Both the position numbers and the translations under genes were made by a program. Positions 15,749 to 24,821 of a DNA stretch of 64,000 nucleotides are shown here, one piece after another. Each line of letters starts with the position of its first letter. Positions within the stretch are counted from its first letter, which is position 1. The notes beneath the pieces are model-generated. The model saw only the letters and a list, made by a program, of their open reading frames with translations. It had not been told where the DNA came from and made no database searches. This DNA is from an uncultured Armatimonadota bacterium (lineage in GTDB: Bacteria; Armatimonadota; Fimbriimonadia; Fimbriimonadales; Fimbriimonadaceae): the NCBI GenBank assembly GCA_903927025.1, contig CAIYLG010000053.1, positions 1 through 64,000 of the forward strand, given 5' to 3'.

Positions 15749-17854
15749 TTAATTGGGGTGAATCGTGGTTCCCTGGACACCCTTTTTTCGCTTGAACTCG
15801 GACATATCCGTTTCACGAAGGGACTGAACGTAATCAAACGCCGCTCTGCGACCAGACTCCCACGCTTCATCCTTTTGGGCAGCAGTAAGGTCCATATAAC
15901 GAATGGCGGCTTCTTCGGGCGCGATGGTACCGTGTACGATTTGGGAGATAATCTTGTCAGGCGTCAGATGGATGCGGACTTCGTACGATGTTCTAGAAGC
16001 TAGGAGAATCTGTATGTTTTCCAGCCGTTTTTCAGCTTCGGTGCGTGAAAGCGTAAAGAACAACGATCCATCCTCCTTTTTTCTGACCAGCTCAGCCGGG
16101 CAAAGCAGTGCTCCGAAGCCCCTAAATGCATCCCAACCGTCCGGAATCTGCTTTCCGCTTGTAAAGATCTTCACGAGTCTCTGAGGTTTAGACAGCACTT
16201 CTATCAAACATTCTCCGGTTACTCCGTTCGGAATGTTTTCTGGTGCAAATTTAAACACATCAGGCAGTGGAAACCGCGATACTAATTGGATGGAACTGTC
16301 AGTTCGCACGTAGGTGCTGACTGAACTCTCAATTCCCAGTCGACCGATAGTGTCAGATCCTCGAAGCACTAGGGATGACCACGCATCATCCGATAATGCG
16401 CCCAACAGCCAAAAGAACTGCCTTGATGCATCTATTCCAAGCGGAACCTCGCGGGGGCTTTGCACGAGCCTTATCCAGGTTGAATCCAGAGATCGTTGGA
16501 CAGGACCAGAGTTGTGAAATAGCGCCGCCACGTTCCTGAAGTCCGGCGAACGGAGCATACTTTTCGCGAACTGAGCGAGCGCCTTTCGGCTCGATCGCTG
16601 CATGAGATCTCCCTCCGAATCTTCAGGGCGAAACACCACCGCACTCGCAGTTTCAACCCTTTCGTAGGGAAGCCAAGCTTCTAGTTCAGCCTTGAGGGCT
16701 GCAACGTTGATGCGAGTTCCATCTATGCAAGGCAGCGCTGTCCTCCAAAGTCCATCCGATACACAAGCCGCGAAGCACTTTTTTGAAGGTTCTCGCCGCT
16801 GCAATCCGACAATTGCATCCCGCACAAATAGATCTAATGGCTCGTACCTATCAGGCTGAAGCAGCCATTGAGGCAATTTGGCATTGCCGGTACGCTCGTA
16901 AGCGGCTGCTGCGGCGGATTCCTGCCTAAGAGGGGCATCGTCTGAGACATCGCGATTCACAAATCGGCTGAGGATTGCCTTGTCACTGAGAACTACACCC
17001 GTCGGGGAGGAAGTGAAATTCACTCTTAGAACCCGTTGTCCTTTGTCATCGAATGCCTCGACCGAAATAATAACCGCGTTTGTGGTATGAGCCACGCGTA
17101 CTCGTGTCTTGGCCAGTCGGCTGTCAGAGGATTCCGAATTCAGTTCATCCCCATAGCCCAATGCCGCTACTATTCCGGCAAACTGAACCGAGAATTCGGG
17201 CATCTTGACCCTTGAACGCTCCAGAAAGTAGCCCGAGTCAAGGTCTTCATGCGATGGCAGGGGATCGGTTCCGGCGACGGGAAAATCCTCCCATATCGAG
17301 ACCGAGCCGGTTGGCTGGGATGCAATTTTATCGATCCCGATGCGCTTCAGAAGCCGCTCTGCAAAAGCTTCAGAAGGTAACAAGTAGATGCTCCCGAAGT
17401 TGCCGAGCCTATCGGCCGATAGCCTGCCCGCCCTGAATTCTTCCTGTGCATTGGCGACTCGCTCTACATCCTGCACAAAGGACTCTGACACGGAACGCCC
17501 CGCGAGAGCCTTTGTTCTATAGGCTCCGATACTCTCAAGAGTGTTGCTTATCCATTTGGCTCTGGTAGATGAATGCGCACCTCTAATTCGCCTCAGGTCG
17601 TTCGAGGTCTGCACGATACTGGTTATATTGCCTAACTCTATTGCGGATGCGTTCAGCGCGGTTGCCAAAGCGGCAACCTGCGCGTTTTCGCTACTGCCTT
17701 TGGGGTCAAGGAAGACAAGTTGGTATTTGAGCGGCTCGGCGACTACAACCTGCTTGGAACCCTGGCTGGAAATGACCAGTGCTTGATCACAGGCATTCAA
17801 TACCCTAGGCGATTCCTGAGCGGCAACAAGAACTAGGATAGCAAGTAGCGTCAT
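15749..17854 (-). CDS. Unrecognised large exported protein
   Basis: 701 residues with a short signal-like start (MTLLAILVLVAAQESPRVL) and no later membrane helix. The body is mixed helix and strand, with few cysteines (SKKCFAACVSDGLW and LPCIDGT close together in the middle). The first part (about 40-160) resembles a helical adaptor; the rest gives no motif I recognise. It carries its own stop 25 bases from a shared hairpin and lies 69 bases downstream of another exported protein on the same strand. No function can be offered. Confidence 0.75.
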   Translation of the reverse strand: MTLLAILVLVAAQESPRVLNACDQALVISSQGSKQVVVAEPLKYQLVFLDPKGSSENAQVAALATALNASAIELGNITSIVQTSNDLRRIRGAHSSTRAKWISNTLESIGAYRTKALAGRSVSESFVQDVERVANAQEEFRAGRLSADRLGNFGSIYLLPSEAFAERLLKRIGIDKIASQPTGSVSIWEDFPVAGTDPLPSHEDLDSGYFLERSRVKMPEFSVQFAGIVAALGYGDELNSESSDSRLAKTRVRVAHTTNAVIISVEAFDDKGQRVLRVNFTSSPTGVVLSDKAILSRFVNRDVSDDAPLRQESAAAAAYERTGNAKLPQWLLQPDRYEPLDLFVRDAIVGLQRREPSKKCFAACVSDGLWRTALPCIDGTRINVAALKAELEAWLPYERVETASAVVFRPEDSEGDLMQRSSRKALAQFAKSMLRSPDFRNVAALFHNSGPVQRSLDSTWIRLVQSPREVPLGIDASRQFFWLLGALSDDAWSSLVLRGSDTIGRLGIESSVSTYVRTDSSIQLVSRFPLPDVFKFAPENIPNGVTGECLIEVLSKPQRLVKIFTSGKQIPDGWDAFRGFGALLCPAELVRKKEDGSLFFTLSRTEAEKRLENIQILLASRTSYEVRIHLTPDKIISQIVHGTIAPEEAAIRYMDLTAAQKDEAWESGRRAAFDYVQSLRETDMSEFKRKKGVQGTTIHPN

Positions 17855-17923
17855 GATGGTCCTCTCCAGTCCGCAAACTAATAGAATGATCCTGATTTAC
17901 CAAGCTGGTCGCTTTACGATTCA

Positions 17924-18544
17924 CTACTGTGTGACAGTGATTGAGTTACTGGTTATAAGCCCCATCGAACCCGGCGAGATTGTGCCTTTTGCGCTGGATT
18001 GATCGCGCGAATCGCCGCTTCCAGCAGGGGTGTAACTAGCTGAAAGGCTTATGGAAATTGTAAGGAGCGACTCAGTACCTACCCAGCGTGCGTTTGATGC
18101 GTCGTATGTCCAGCTTAAAGCAGAGCCTACTGCTCCGATCCCAGTAAGTAGCACTGGTCCGTCAGATTCAGGATCGGTTCCACCACTAGATTTGGAAGAG
18201 TGGCATGTCGTTTCTCCACATGTCGCTGTCGCAGAAGCAGATCCCGTAGAGCCAATAATCAATGCTGCAGTGTCTGACTCCTCGTCTATATTCACCGTCG
18301 CAACGCCATGCCCAACTGGTACGTCCAGAGAGTCGGCGCTCGGATAATAACAAACAAAGCGAAATTGTAGCGATTCAGAATCGCTGCCCGTACTAGCGGC
18401 CGCACCATGTGCTTGGGCAATGAATGCAGACTGCCCACCAGCGCCAAGCCAAACACCTGACAACTGGTACTGAATATCGAAAGTGGTCTGAGAAAAACCC
18501 AGCGTAGCGAAAAGCATCGCGAATAGAACAACAATAACTTTCAT
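17924..18544 (-). CDS. Unrecognised exported protein
   Basis: The start is taken at ATG 18544 (MKVIVVLFAMLFATLGFSQ), a clear signal peptide with probable cleavage after FSQ; the frame continues to 18571. About 206 residues. The mature part is rich in Ser, Gly and Thr and beta-type sequence, with two nearby Cys (ATATCGETTCHSSKSS) that could form a disulfide. No family recognised. Confidence 0.75.
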   Translation of the reverse strand: MKVIVVLFAMLFATLGFSQTTFDIQYQLSGVWLGAGGQSAFIAQAHGAAASTGSDSESLQFRFVCYYPSADSLDVPVGHGVATVNIDEESDTAALIIGSTGSASATATCGETTCHSSKSSGGTDPESDGPVLLTGIGAVGSALSWTYDASNARWVGTESLLTISISLSASYTPAGSGDSRDQSSAKGTISPGSMGLITSNSITVTQ

Positions 18545-18737
18545 CGTGAGTGAATGGTAACATGCCCCCAAAAAAAGTAAAGTACTTTCTCGAAAGACAT
18601 TATAGATCTATTTGATTCATCGTTTGTGAAGATCAACAAGCTCAGTGTCGTACATATCTGACTTCGTTGTTACGCTGCCGATAGGCTTTTCGGCGATATG
18701 AACGTTACAGGAGTTGGCCGTTGGAATTGCGCCGCCA

Positions 18738-20270
18738 CTACTTGAGCTCAATAACGTCGACGCTAAGCGGAGGAAGTTGCAGGTGCAGGGCGGACTCTGT
18801 TTTCTCCGCAAAGGTGCCCGGTACTAGCTGTGCCTTGGCTGAAGTCAAGGAGAACTGGCGCATTGATCCATGCGATCCATTCTTGAGTGCAAGATTGGCC
18901 ATCACGGAAGTCGACTTCTGATTTGTAAGAATGATGACGATCCGATGGGTCTTTGCTGAAGTGCTTGCATAGCACCCGAGGAACGCCGGGTCTGGGTTGG
19001 TGACCTTCAACTCGACCTCCCCGAAGTGCCCGCCGGCTCCATCGTAGTTCCGAAAAGCATCGAAGCCCGCGTGCACAAAGGAACTGTCTCCCGACAACGG
19101 CCAAAGAGCTGCCGCAAACACACCCTCTCGACCAAATATCCCGAGTGCATCGGCTTGAGCGATTGCTCCCGAGATGTCATTTCCGCCGCCGTACTGATAC
19201 TCGGTAAATGCCAGCTTCGTCCCCGGATAGCATCGGGCGATCTTGTCCTTCATCCTGGGAATGAGGTTGATGGGAACACCGCCGATGCTCTTCGCGATCC
19301 AACTGTCCTCGACAAAAGTTGGATCCCAAAGGGATCGAGTCGACTGCATGCGTGCTTTGGCGATACCGGGAGTGGCCAACTGCTCCACAATTCGCTTACC
19401 ATCCCCATAGACCTCGGGATACCAGTGAAGATCGAGGACATCGAGGAGCCGCTTTCCAGACACTGTGTCAGCCTGCTTGAGGCTCGACAGGTAGAACTCC
19501 AAAAAGTCCCTGCCCGCGGCATCGGGAGCGCCCTGGAAGTTGACATAGCCGCCCCAGCCATAACTTGCCGGACCAAAGATCAGCGTCCTCGGCGCAACTG
19601 CCTTGATTGCCTTGGACATGGAGACGCTCTTCTCGACAATCTCAGCGTAGGTTGGCTTTTCTGGATGGATGCGCGAGTGGGTGCTGCCCCACAAATCCGG
19701 TTCGTTATCCAAGCTGTACCAAATGTTGGCGGACTCCTGCCTATTCTGGAATTTGTGCTCAAGCCAGGAGACAAACTCGTCCTGATAGACAACGCCATCG
19801 GTTAGGTTGGGTGGATACGTAAAAGCGCTGGGCTTCTTCGGAAGGGACCGATTAAAGCGAGTCTGAAGGTAGTTTGGAGTTTGGTTGACGTCTCCATCCC
19901 CACGCTTGTCGGCGGATACATATCCGGCAAGGGGAATCGTCACAAGGAACGATGCTCCCGCTTCCTGAGCTTCCGCAACCGCTTTGCGCGGAACTTCACC
20001 TGGGATATCGCCGCCACCTAAATAGGAATCGCTCTGGTTGCGGTAGTCGCTTCCTGCATTGCTTGCATTGTTCTCCCAGTTATAGGCGGTCATGCGGTTG
20101 CCACCCTGACGCCCAAAGGTGAGATGACGGGGAACTGCTGCCCAATCACCCTCGTTGGAGCCGTAGATGTACGGAGAGATCAGTCCAATCTGATTTGCCT
20201 CATCAACGGTGAGGTGAATTGGGGTTTGGGGAAGACGAGAAACGGTGAGAAGCAACGCTGCCAACATCAC
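18738..20270 (-). CDS. Glycoside hydrolase family 44 (endoglucanase/xyloglucanase-type), exported
   Basis: 510 residues with an N-terminal signal (MMLAALLLTVSRL). GH44 hallmarks are GGNRMTAYNWENNASNAGSD near residue 60, the acid/base Glu190 in WYSLDNEPDLW, LDLHWYPE, and the nucleophile Glu357 in LAFTEYQYGGG. A C-terminal beta-sandwich follows the TIM barrel, as in characterised members; no carbohydrate-binding module or dockerin is present. GH44 enzymes cut beta-1,4-glucans such as CMC and xyloglucan. The gene stands alone, with about 190 bases free of genes on each side. Confidence 0.92.
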   Translation of the reverse strand: MMLAALLLTVSRLPQTPIHLTVDEANQIGLISPYIYGSNEGDWAAVPRHLTFGRQGGNRMTAYNWENNASNAGSDYRNQSDSYLGGGDIPGEVPRKAVAEAQEAGASFLVTIPLAGYVSADKRGDGDVNQTPNYLQTRFNRSLPKKPSAFTYPPNLTDGVVYQDEFVSWLEHKFQNRQESANIWYSLDNEPDLWGSTHSRIHPEKPTYAEIVEKSVSMSKAIKAVAPRTLIFGPASYGWGGYVNFQGAPDAAGRDFLEFYLSSLKQADTVSGKRLLDVLDLHWYPEVYGDGKRIVEQLATPGIAKARMQSTRSLWDPTFVEDSWIAKSIGGVPINLIPRMKDKIARCYPGTKLAFTEYQYGGGNDISGAIAQADALGIFGREGVFAAALWPLSGDSSFVHAGFDAFRNYDGAGGHFGEVELKVTNPDPAFLGCYASTSAKTHRIVIILTNQKSTSVMANLALKNGSHGSMRQFSLTSAKAQLVPGTFAEKTESALHLQLPPLSVDVIELK

Positions 20271-20410
20271 CTTTCATTATAGGTTAACGCGTTTTATTGC
20301 ATTGCACGACGAATGAAACTTTCAGCCTCGATTGATGTTGCTTCTACGGGCAACTAAATTCTTTGGGCAGGCGGATGGAACCCGGTTGAGAATCGAATTT
20401 ATTGAGAGAG

Positions 20411-20443
20411 AAGGAAAAAGGGCGGTGTATCAACTCCGCCCTT
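20411..20443 (-). terminator. Intrinsic terminator of aspS
   Basis: An 8-bp stem (20418-20425 with 20436-20443) and 10-base loop are followed on the minus strand by TTTTTCCTT. It lies 20 bases after the aspS stop. Confidence 0.8.
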
Positions 20444-20462
20444 GCGCTAGCCACGACCGGAC

Positions 20463-22286
20463 TTACTTGGTCTGTCGCAGACCCAACTCTGCCCACTGCT
20501 GAGCGTCGATGGTGCTTGGGGCGTCCATCAGTGGATCGTAGCCACTTCCAGTCTTGGGGAAGGCGATCACTTCGCGGATATTTTCTGTATCCGTAAGCGC
20601 CATCACCAAGCGGTCGATACCCGGCGCGATGCCGCCGTGGGGAGGCGCACCAAAGGAGAACGCTTCCAACATGTGGCCGAACCGCTCCTGTTGAGTCTTT
20701 TCGTCAATTCCCAGGAGAGTAAAGATACGAGCCTGTACATCGGTTCGGTGAATTCGAATGGAGCCGCTGGCAACTTCCACACCGTTGAGAACGATGTCGT
20801 AACAGTCCGCTCGAATTCGACCTGGGTCGGTGTCCAGATAGATGAGGTCCTCGTCCTTGGGGGCTGTGAAAGGGTGATGCGAAGGGCTCCATCGGCCCGA
20901 TTCGGCATCCCACTCCACAAGGGGGAAATCCAGAACCCAGCCATACTTCAGTTTGCGAGGATCGCGGAGACCGCATCGGTTGCCAATTTCAAGCCGAAGC
21001 CGATAGAGCACGCTATTCGCCGCGGCATAGTGGTCCGCAATGAAGCACAGCAGATCACCCGCTTCCGCTTGAGCCTTTTCGAGAATCGCCTCGAGTTCTT
21101 CATGAGTGAAGAACTTGGAAATGCCACCTCGCACGGCGAGCCCTTTGGAGCTTACGAAGGCATCAGCTGGCGCATCTGCGGCTGGTGCTTCCACGTAGAA
21201 GGACGCCATCCCTTTTGCCCCCAACTCCTTGCAGAACTCCTCAACCACGCCAACTTCCTTGCGTGAAAGGTTGGAGCCACCTGGATAGCGAACCCCTCGG
21301 ATGACGCCGCCAGACTCGATTGTTGCCTTGAAGACACCAAACTCGGTGCCGGCGACCGTCGAGGTGAGATCGAACAGCTGAAGTCCGAATCGCAGGTCCG
21401 GCTTGTCGCAACCATACAGGTACAGCGCCTGGTCGTAAGTGATTCTCTCGAACGGCTCGATCTTCTCCTTGTCAAGCTGGAATTCGTCGATGAGCCCATT
21501 AACAACATTGGTCAGAAGAGACTCTGTGAGGTTGAGGATGTCCTCTTGAGTCACAAAAGACATTTCCATGTCGAGCTGAGTGAATTCAGGCTGACGGTCT
21601 GCACGCGAACTCTCGTCCCGGAAGCACTTTGCAATCTGATAATAACGGTCAATGCCGGCCACCATCAGCATCTGCTTGTACTGCTGAGGACTTTGGGGCA
21701 GGGCGTACCACAGACCGGCTTCGAGTCGGTAGGGGACCAGGTAATCGCGTGCTCCTTCTGGAGTGGACTTGGTGATGATCGGAGTTTCGACTTCGAGAAA
21801 GTCCTGTGTCTCAAGGAACGCGCGAATGCGTCGAAGGGCGGCCGCACGAACTGCCATGCGGCGATGCATCACCGGGCGTCGAAGGTCGAGGTACCGATAC
21901 TTGATTCGCAGCTCTTCGTTTACCGAATCCATCTGCTCTTCATCGCTGAGCGGGAACGGAAGCGGTTTGGCGGCGCCTAGAATGCTGTATGAAGTCACGA
22001 TGACCTCGACATCTCCCGTCGCCATCTTCGGGTTCTTGGTCTCATCCGCCCGGACCTTAACTGCGCCGGTGACGCTCAAACAGGACTCGGGACGAATTTG
22101 GGAAAGATTTGGCAGATTGGCAGGATCAAGCGTGAGCTGGACGATGCCGTTGCGATCTCGAAGATCGATAAACACGACGCCGCCTAAGTCCCGGACCTTG
22201 TGAGCCCATCCGTTGAGTGAAACCTGCTGACCTGCGTGCGCAGCTCGAAGCTCGCCGCAGGTTTTCGTGCGCTGAACGAATCCCAT
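20463..22286 (-). CDS. aspS: Aspartyl-tRNA synthetase
   Basis: 607 residues, the bacterial class II form with the inserted GAD domain between motifs 2 and 3. The OB-fold anticodon domain (VSLNGWAHKVRDLGGVVFID) opens the protein. Motif 2 is FRDESSRADRQPEFTQLDME and motif 3 is GGIAPGIDRLVMAL, followed by REVIAFPKTGSGYDPLMDAP. Whether it also charges tRNA-Asn cannot be told; no asnS or gatCAB is in the window. Confidence 0.97.
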   Translation of the reverse strand: MGFVQRTKTCGELRAAHAGQQVSLNGWAHKVRDLGGVVFIDLRDRNGIVQLTLDPANLPNLSQIRPESCLSVTGAVKVRADETKNPKMATGDVEVIVTSYSILGAAKPLPFPLSDEEQMDSVNEELRIKYRYLDLRRPVMHRRMAVRAAALRRIRAFLETQDFLEVETPIITKSTPEGARDYLVPYRLEAGLWYALPQSPQQYKQMLMVAGIDRYYQIAKCFRDESSRADRQPEFTQLDMEMSFVTQEDILNLTESLLTNVVNGLIDEFQLDKEKIEPFERITYDQALYLYGCDKPDLRFGLQLFDLTSTVAGTEFGVFKATIESGGVIRGVRYPGGSNLSRKEVGVVEEFCKELGAKGMASFYVEAPAADAPADAFVSSKGLAVRGGISKFFTHEELEAILEKAQAEAGDLLCFIADHYAAANSVLYRLRLEIGNRCGLRDPRKLKYGWVLDFPLVEWDAESGRWSPSHHPFTAPKDEDLIYLDTDPGRIRADCYDIVLNGVEVASGSIRIHRTDVQARIFTLLGIDEKTQQERFGHMLEAFSFGAPPHGGIAPGIDRLVMALTDTENIREVIAFPKTGSGYDPLMDAPSTIDAQQWAELGLRQTK

Positions 22287-22360
22287 TAGAAGCTATCAAG
22301 ATACCCGTCCAACCAACAGTGGGCTCGCTCAACCTGGGTTCAAATGATGGTTGACAGAAG

Positions 22361-22585
22361 CTATGCAAAGGGAATGTCAAGAACGGCAAACGAAGTCTCG
22401 CCAGTTTCCAGCATCTTCTCGATATAGGGTCGACAGAGGCCACAAGAGGTCGAACATCCGTAAGCGGCCGCGATAGCCTCAACAGATTGAAGTCCAGACG
22501 CCTTCAGCTCCTCGAAGGAACGTTCGTGACAGACGCATCTGACGATAGGGCGAAAAGGGTCAGAGCTCGGCATTCGGGAACACAT
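22361..22585 (-). CDS. BFD-type small [2Fe-2S] ferredoxin
   Basis: 74 residues, or 70 if the ATG at 22573 is used. The cysteine pattern of bacterioferritin-associated ferredoxin-like domains is present: CVCH early, then GCSTSCGLCRPYI, giving CxC ... CxxC with the SCGLC spacing of the family. Such domains bind one [2Fe-2S] cluster and pass electrons. It overlaps the end of tsaD by 14-26 bases on the same strand, so it is probably co-transcribed. A bacterioferritin gene is not visible. Confidence 0.85.
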   Translation of the reverse strand: MCSRMPSSDPFRPIVRCVCHERSFEELKASGLQSVEAIAAAYGCSTSCGLCRPYIEKMLETGETSFAVLDIPFA

Positions 22586-23600
22586 CCAAGTCGTACGAAT
22601 CGTCTTCCCCTCGCGCGAGTCGAGTTGATGCCGCTAAGCCAATCATGGCGGCGTTATCCGTACACAGAGCCAGAGGAGCCGGATAGAAGCCAAATCCGTT
22701 TGCCGAACACAGCTGGGCTAGTCGTTCTCGCAACGCTAAGTTCGCGGCAACTCCACCGACTAGGGTTAGGGAAGTGAAATTCATTCGATCCACAGCCCTC
22801 ATGGCGCGTTCTGCCAAGACGTTTACAATGGCTTCTTGTAGTGAGGCGGCCGCGTCTCGAATATCGAGGTTTGCACCCTCCTTCTCGGTCAGCCTTAGAA
22901 CCGCGGTCTTTAATCCGCTGAAGCTGAAATCAATCGTGTCTCCGGATAACCCTTTCGGCAGTGCGTATCGACGGGGATTTCCGCCCACCGCAGCCTGTTG
23001 AATGGCATAACCGCCTGGATAACCGAGACCCAGCAGCCGCGCTCCTTTATCAAACGCTTCACCAGCCGCGTCATCACGAGTCTCTCCCAATATCTTATAG
23101 ACGCCAGGTTCCTGAACCGCCACGAGCTCCGTATGTCCACCAGAAACGATGAGGCAGGCGTGAGGAAAAGGTGGTGGCTCTGCTAAGGCGAGCGTACTGA
23201 GCAGATGTCCTTCGAGATGATGGATCCCAATCAGGGGGATCTTCAGGCTAAAGGCCAGAGCCTTGGCTGCCGTGGCGCCGACGCTCAGCGCTCCAACCAA
23301 CCCAGGGCGATTGGTTACCGCAATCGCGCCAAGCTCGGAAATCGCAAATCCAGACTGTTGAATGGCATCCGAGATCACGGGAATGATTGCTTCGACGTGA
23401 GCTCTGGCGGCGGCTTCCGGAACGACTCCACCCCACTTTTGGTGCATCTCAATTTGACTGGAGACGACGCTAGATAAGATGGTCCGACCCAAAATGACGG
23501 CCGCGCTTGTTTCATCACAGCTGGATTCCACTGCGAGTAGCGGCTTGTCAAACAACTTCAAAGGCGAGGCGGCTCCCACGAGGAGAGGTCGTACAGCCAC
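22560..23600 (-). CDS. tsaD: tRNA N6-adenosine threonylcarbamoyltransferase TsaD
   Basis: Transfers the threonylcarbamoyl group to A37 of ANN-decoding tRNAs. Actin-like ATPase motifs are LLAVESSCDETSAAVI at the start, the metal-binding HLEGHLLS near residue 113, IVSGGHTELV, LGLGYPGG, GVAANLALRERL and LCTDNAAMIG. The frame is open from GTG 23600, but a TTG at 23561 sharing bases with the rimI stop (TTGA) gives the family-like start MKLFDKPLLAVESS and may be the true one. It sits between rimI and the BFD gene. Confidence 0.96.
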   Translation of the reverse strand: MAVRPLLVGAASPLKLFDKPLLAVESSCDETSAAVILGRTILSSVVSSQIEMHQKWGGVVPEAAARAHVEAIIPVISDAIQQSGFAISELGAIAVTNRPGLVGALSVGATAAKALAFSLKIPLIGIHHLEGHLLSTLALAEPPPFPHACLIVSGGHTELVAVQEPGVYKILGETRDDAAGEAFDKGARLLGLGYPGGYAIQQAAVGGNPRRYALPKGLSGDTIDFSFSGLKTAVLRLTEKEGANLDIRDAAASLQEAIVNVLAERAMRAVDRMNFTSLTLVGGVAANLALRERLAQLCSANGFGFYPAPLALCTDNAAMIGLAASTRLARGEDDSYDLDVFPNAEL

Positions 23601-24043
23601 ATTACTACCGCGTCTTCCTGATTGTCTGGATAGTATTTCTTTCGTGTCGCGGCAATGGTGTATCCAAAGCTTTCGTAGAGTTTTATCGCCGCTTCGTTAC
23701 TGGCTCGGACCTCAAGTGTCGAGCAAACCATGCCCTCCGCTTTGGCCTTTACGAGGAGTTCAGACATCAGTCGACGTGCAATGCCTTGACGGCGATAGTC
23801 CGGAGAAACTGCGATTGTGGTGACGTGCGCTTCGTCGATAACCAGCCAAACGCCGCCGTAAGCCACCACTTCACCCTGCAAGATTGCGACAAGGAAAATT
23901 CCGTGTGGGTGGCCAAGTTCATTGCGGAAACTTCGCTCTGACCAGGGAGCCGTGTTGGAGACCTTTTCAATTTCCAGGATCGCCGGTATCTGGCTCTCTT
24001 GGATTGGCTCAAACCGAAGCGTTTTGAGGGAAGTGGTCTCCAC
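23558..24043 (-). CDS. rimI: Ribosomal-protein-alanine N-acetyltransferase RimI-like
   Basis: 161 residues, GNAT fold. The acetyl-CoA binding motif is VSPDYRRQGIARRLM near residue 80, followed by LEVRASNEAAIKLYESFGY and RKKYYPDNQEDAVVMW, both typical of RimI. It acetylates the N-terminal Ala of ribosomal protein S18 in E. coli. It lies directly upstream of tsaD with overlapping ends, the common bacterial pairing; tsaB is not here. Confidence 0.93.
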   Translation of the reverse strand: METTSLKTLRFEPIQESQIPAILEIEKVSNTAPWSERSFRNELGHPHGIFLVAILQGEVVAYGGVWLVIDEAHVTTIAVSPDYRRQGIARRLMSELLVKAKAEGMVCSTLEVRASNEAAIKLYESFGYTIAATRKKYYPDNQEDAVVMWLYDLSSWEPPRL

Positions 24044-24076
24044 GAATAAATCCTTGTGACAAAGTTCGGCTCTGCC

Positions 24077-24778
24077 CTAGCCGCCGAGGTAGGCCTCTTT
24101 GACCTTGGGGTTGGAAAGGAGTGCCTTTCCAGTATCGCTAAGCACGATCGAACCCGTCTCAAGAACGTAGGCTCGGTGCGCAATTTCGAGGGCTCGGTTG
24201 GCATTCTGCTCAACGATCAGGATCGTTCGCCCTTCCTTGTTGAGGTCTAGAACGATGTTGAAGATCTCAGTGACCAAGTTCGGAGCCAGACCGAGGCTGG
24301 GTTCGTCGAGCAACACGAGATCGGGTCGGGACATAAGGGCGCGTCCAATCGCGAGCATCTGCTGCTCTCCGCCGCTCATCGTTCCTGCGTTCTGCTTGAA
24401 CCGCTCTCGCAGGCGAGGGAATCGGTCCAAGATCGCTTCCATGTCCTTGTGGATCTCCTGATCCTTCCGGATATAGGCACCCAGCTGCAGGTTCTCGTGA
24501 ACCGACATATTGGTGAAAATTCTTCGACCTTCTGGAGAGTGAGAGATGCCCAGTTTGACTATCTCATGTGCCGGGGTTGTCACCAAGTTGGTGCCCTTAA
24601 AGGTCATGGAACCGTTGCGGGGCCTAATCATTCCGCTGATCGTTCTAAGCAGCGTGCTTTTGCCCGCGCCATTAGAGCCGATGATCGCCACGATTTCGCC
24701 TTGATTTACATCAATGCTGACATTGGTGAGGGCCTGGATGGCACCGTAGTAGACGTTGATATCCTTGATTTGAAGCAT
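24077..24778 (-). CDS. livF: Branched-chain amino acid ABC transporter ATPase (LivF type)
   Basis: 233 residues, normal for LivF. Walker A is GSNGAGKSTLLRTI, the ABC signature is MSGGEQQMLAIGRALM, Walker B is LVLLDEPSLGLAP, and ILIVEQNANRAL closes the nucleotide site. LivF-type subunits work with LivG, LivH, LivM and a binding protein, none of which are in this window: the upstream gene is a GNAT and the downstream gene is rimI. The substrate could be branched-chain amino acids, urea or amides. Confidence 0.92.
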   Translation of the reverse strand: MLQIKDINVYYGAIQALTNVSIDVNQGEIVAIIGSNGAGKSTLLRTISGMIRPRNGSMTFKGTNLVTTPAHEIVKLGISHSPEGRRIFTNMSVHENLQLGAYIRKDQEIHKDMEAILDRFPRLRERFKQNAGTMSGGEQQMLAIGRALMSRPDLVLLDEPSLGLAPNLVTEIFNIVLDLNKEGRTILIVEQNANRALEIAHRAYVLETGSIVLSDTGKALLSNPKVKEAYLGG

Positions 24779-24821
24779 GCCGCGTCCGTAGGTTCTACCA
24801 GAAATGACCCAGCTTTCGGGG

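Noticed and set aside
19026-19805. 259-codon plus-strand frame opposite the GH44 gene
   Set aside because: The GH44 catalytic motifs are on the minus strand; the plus frame gives no family.
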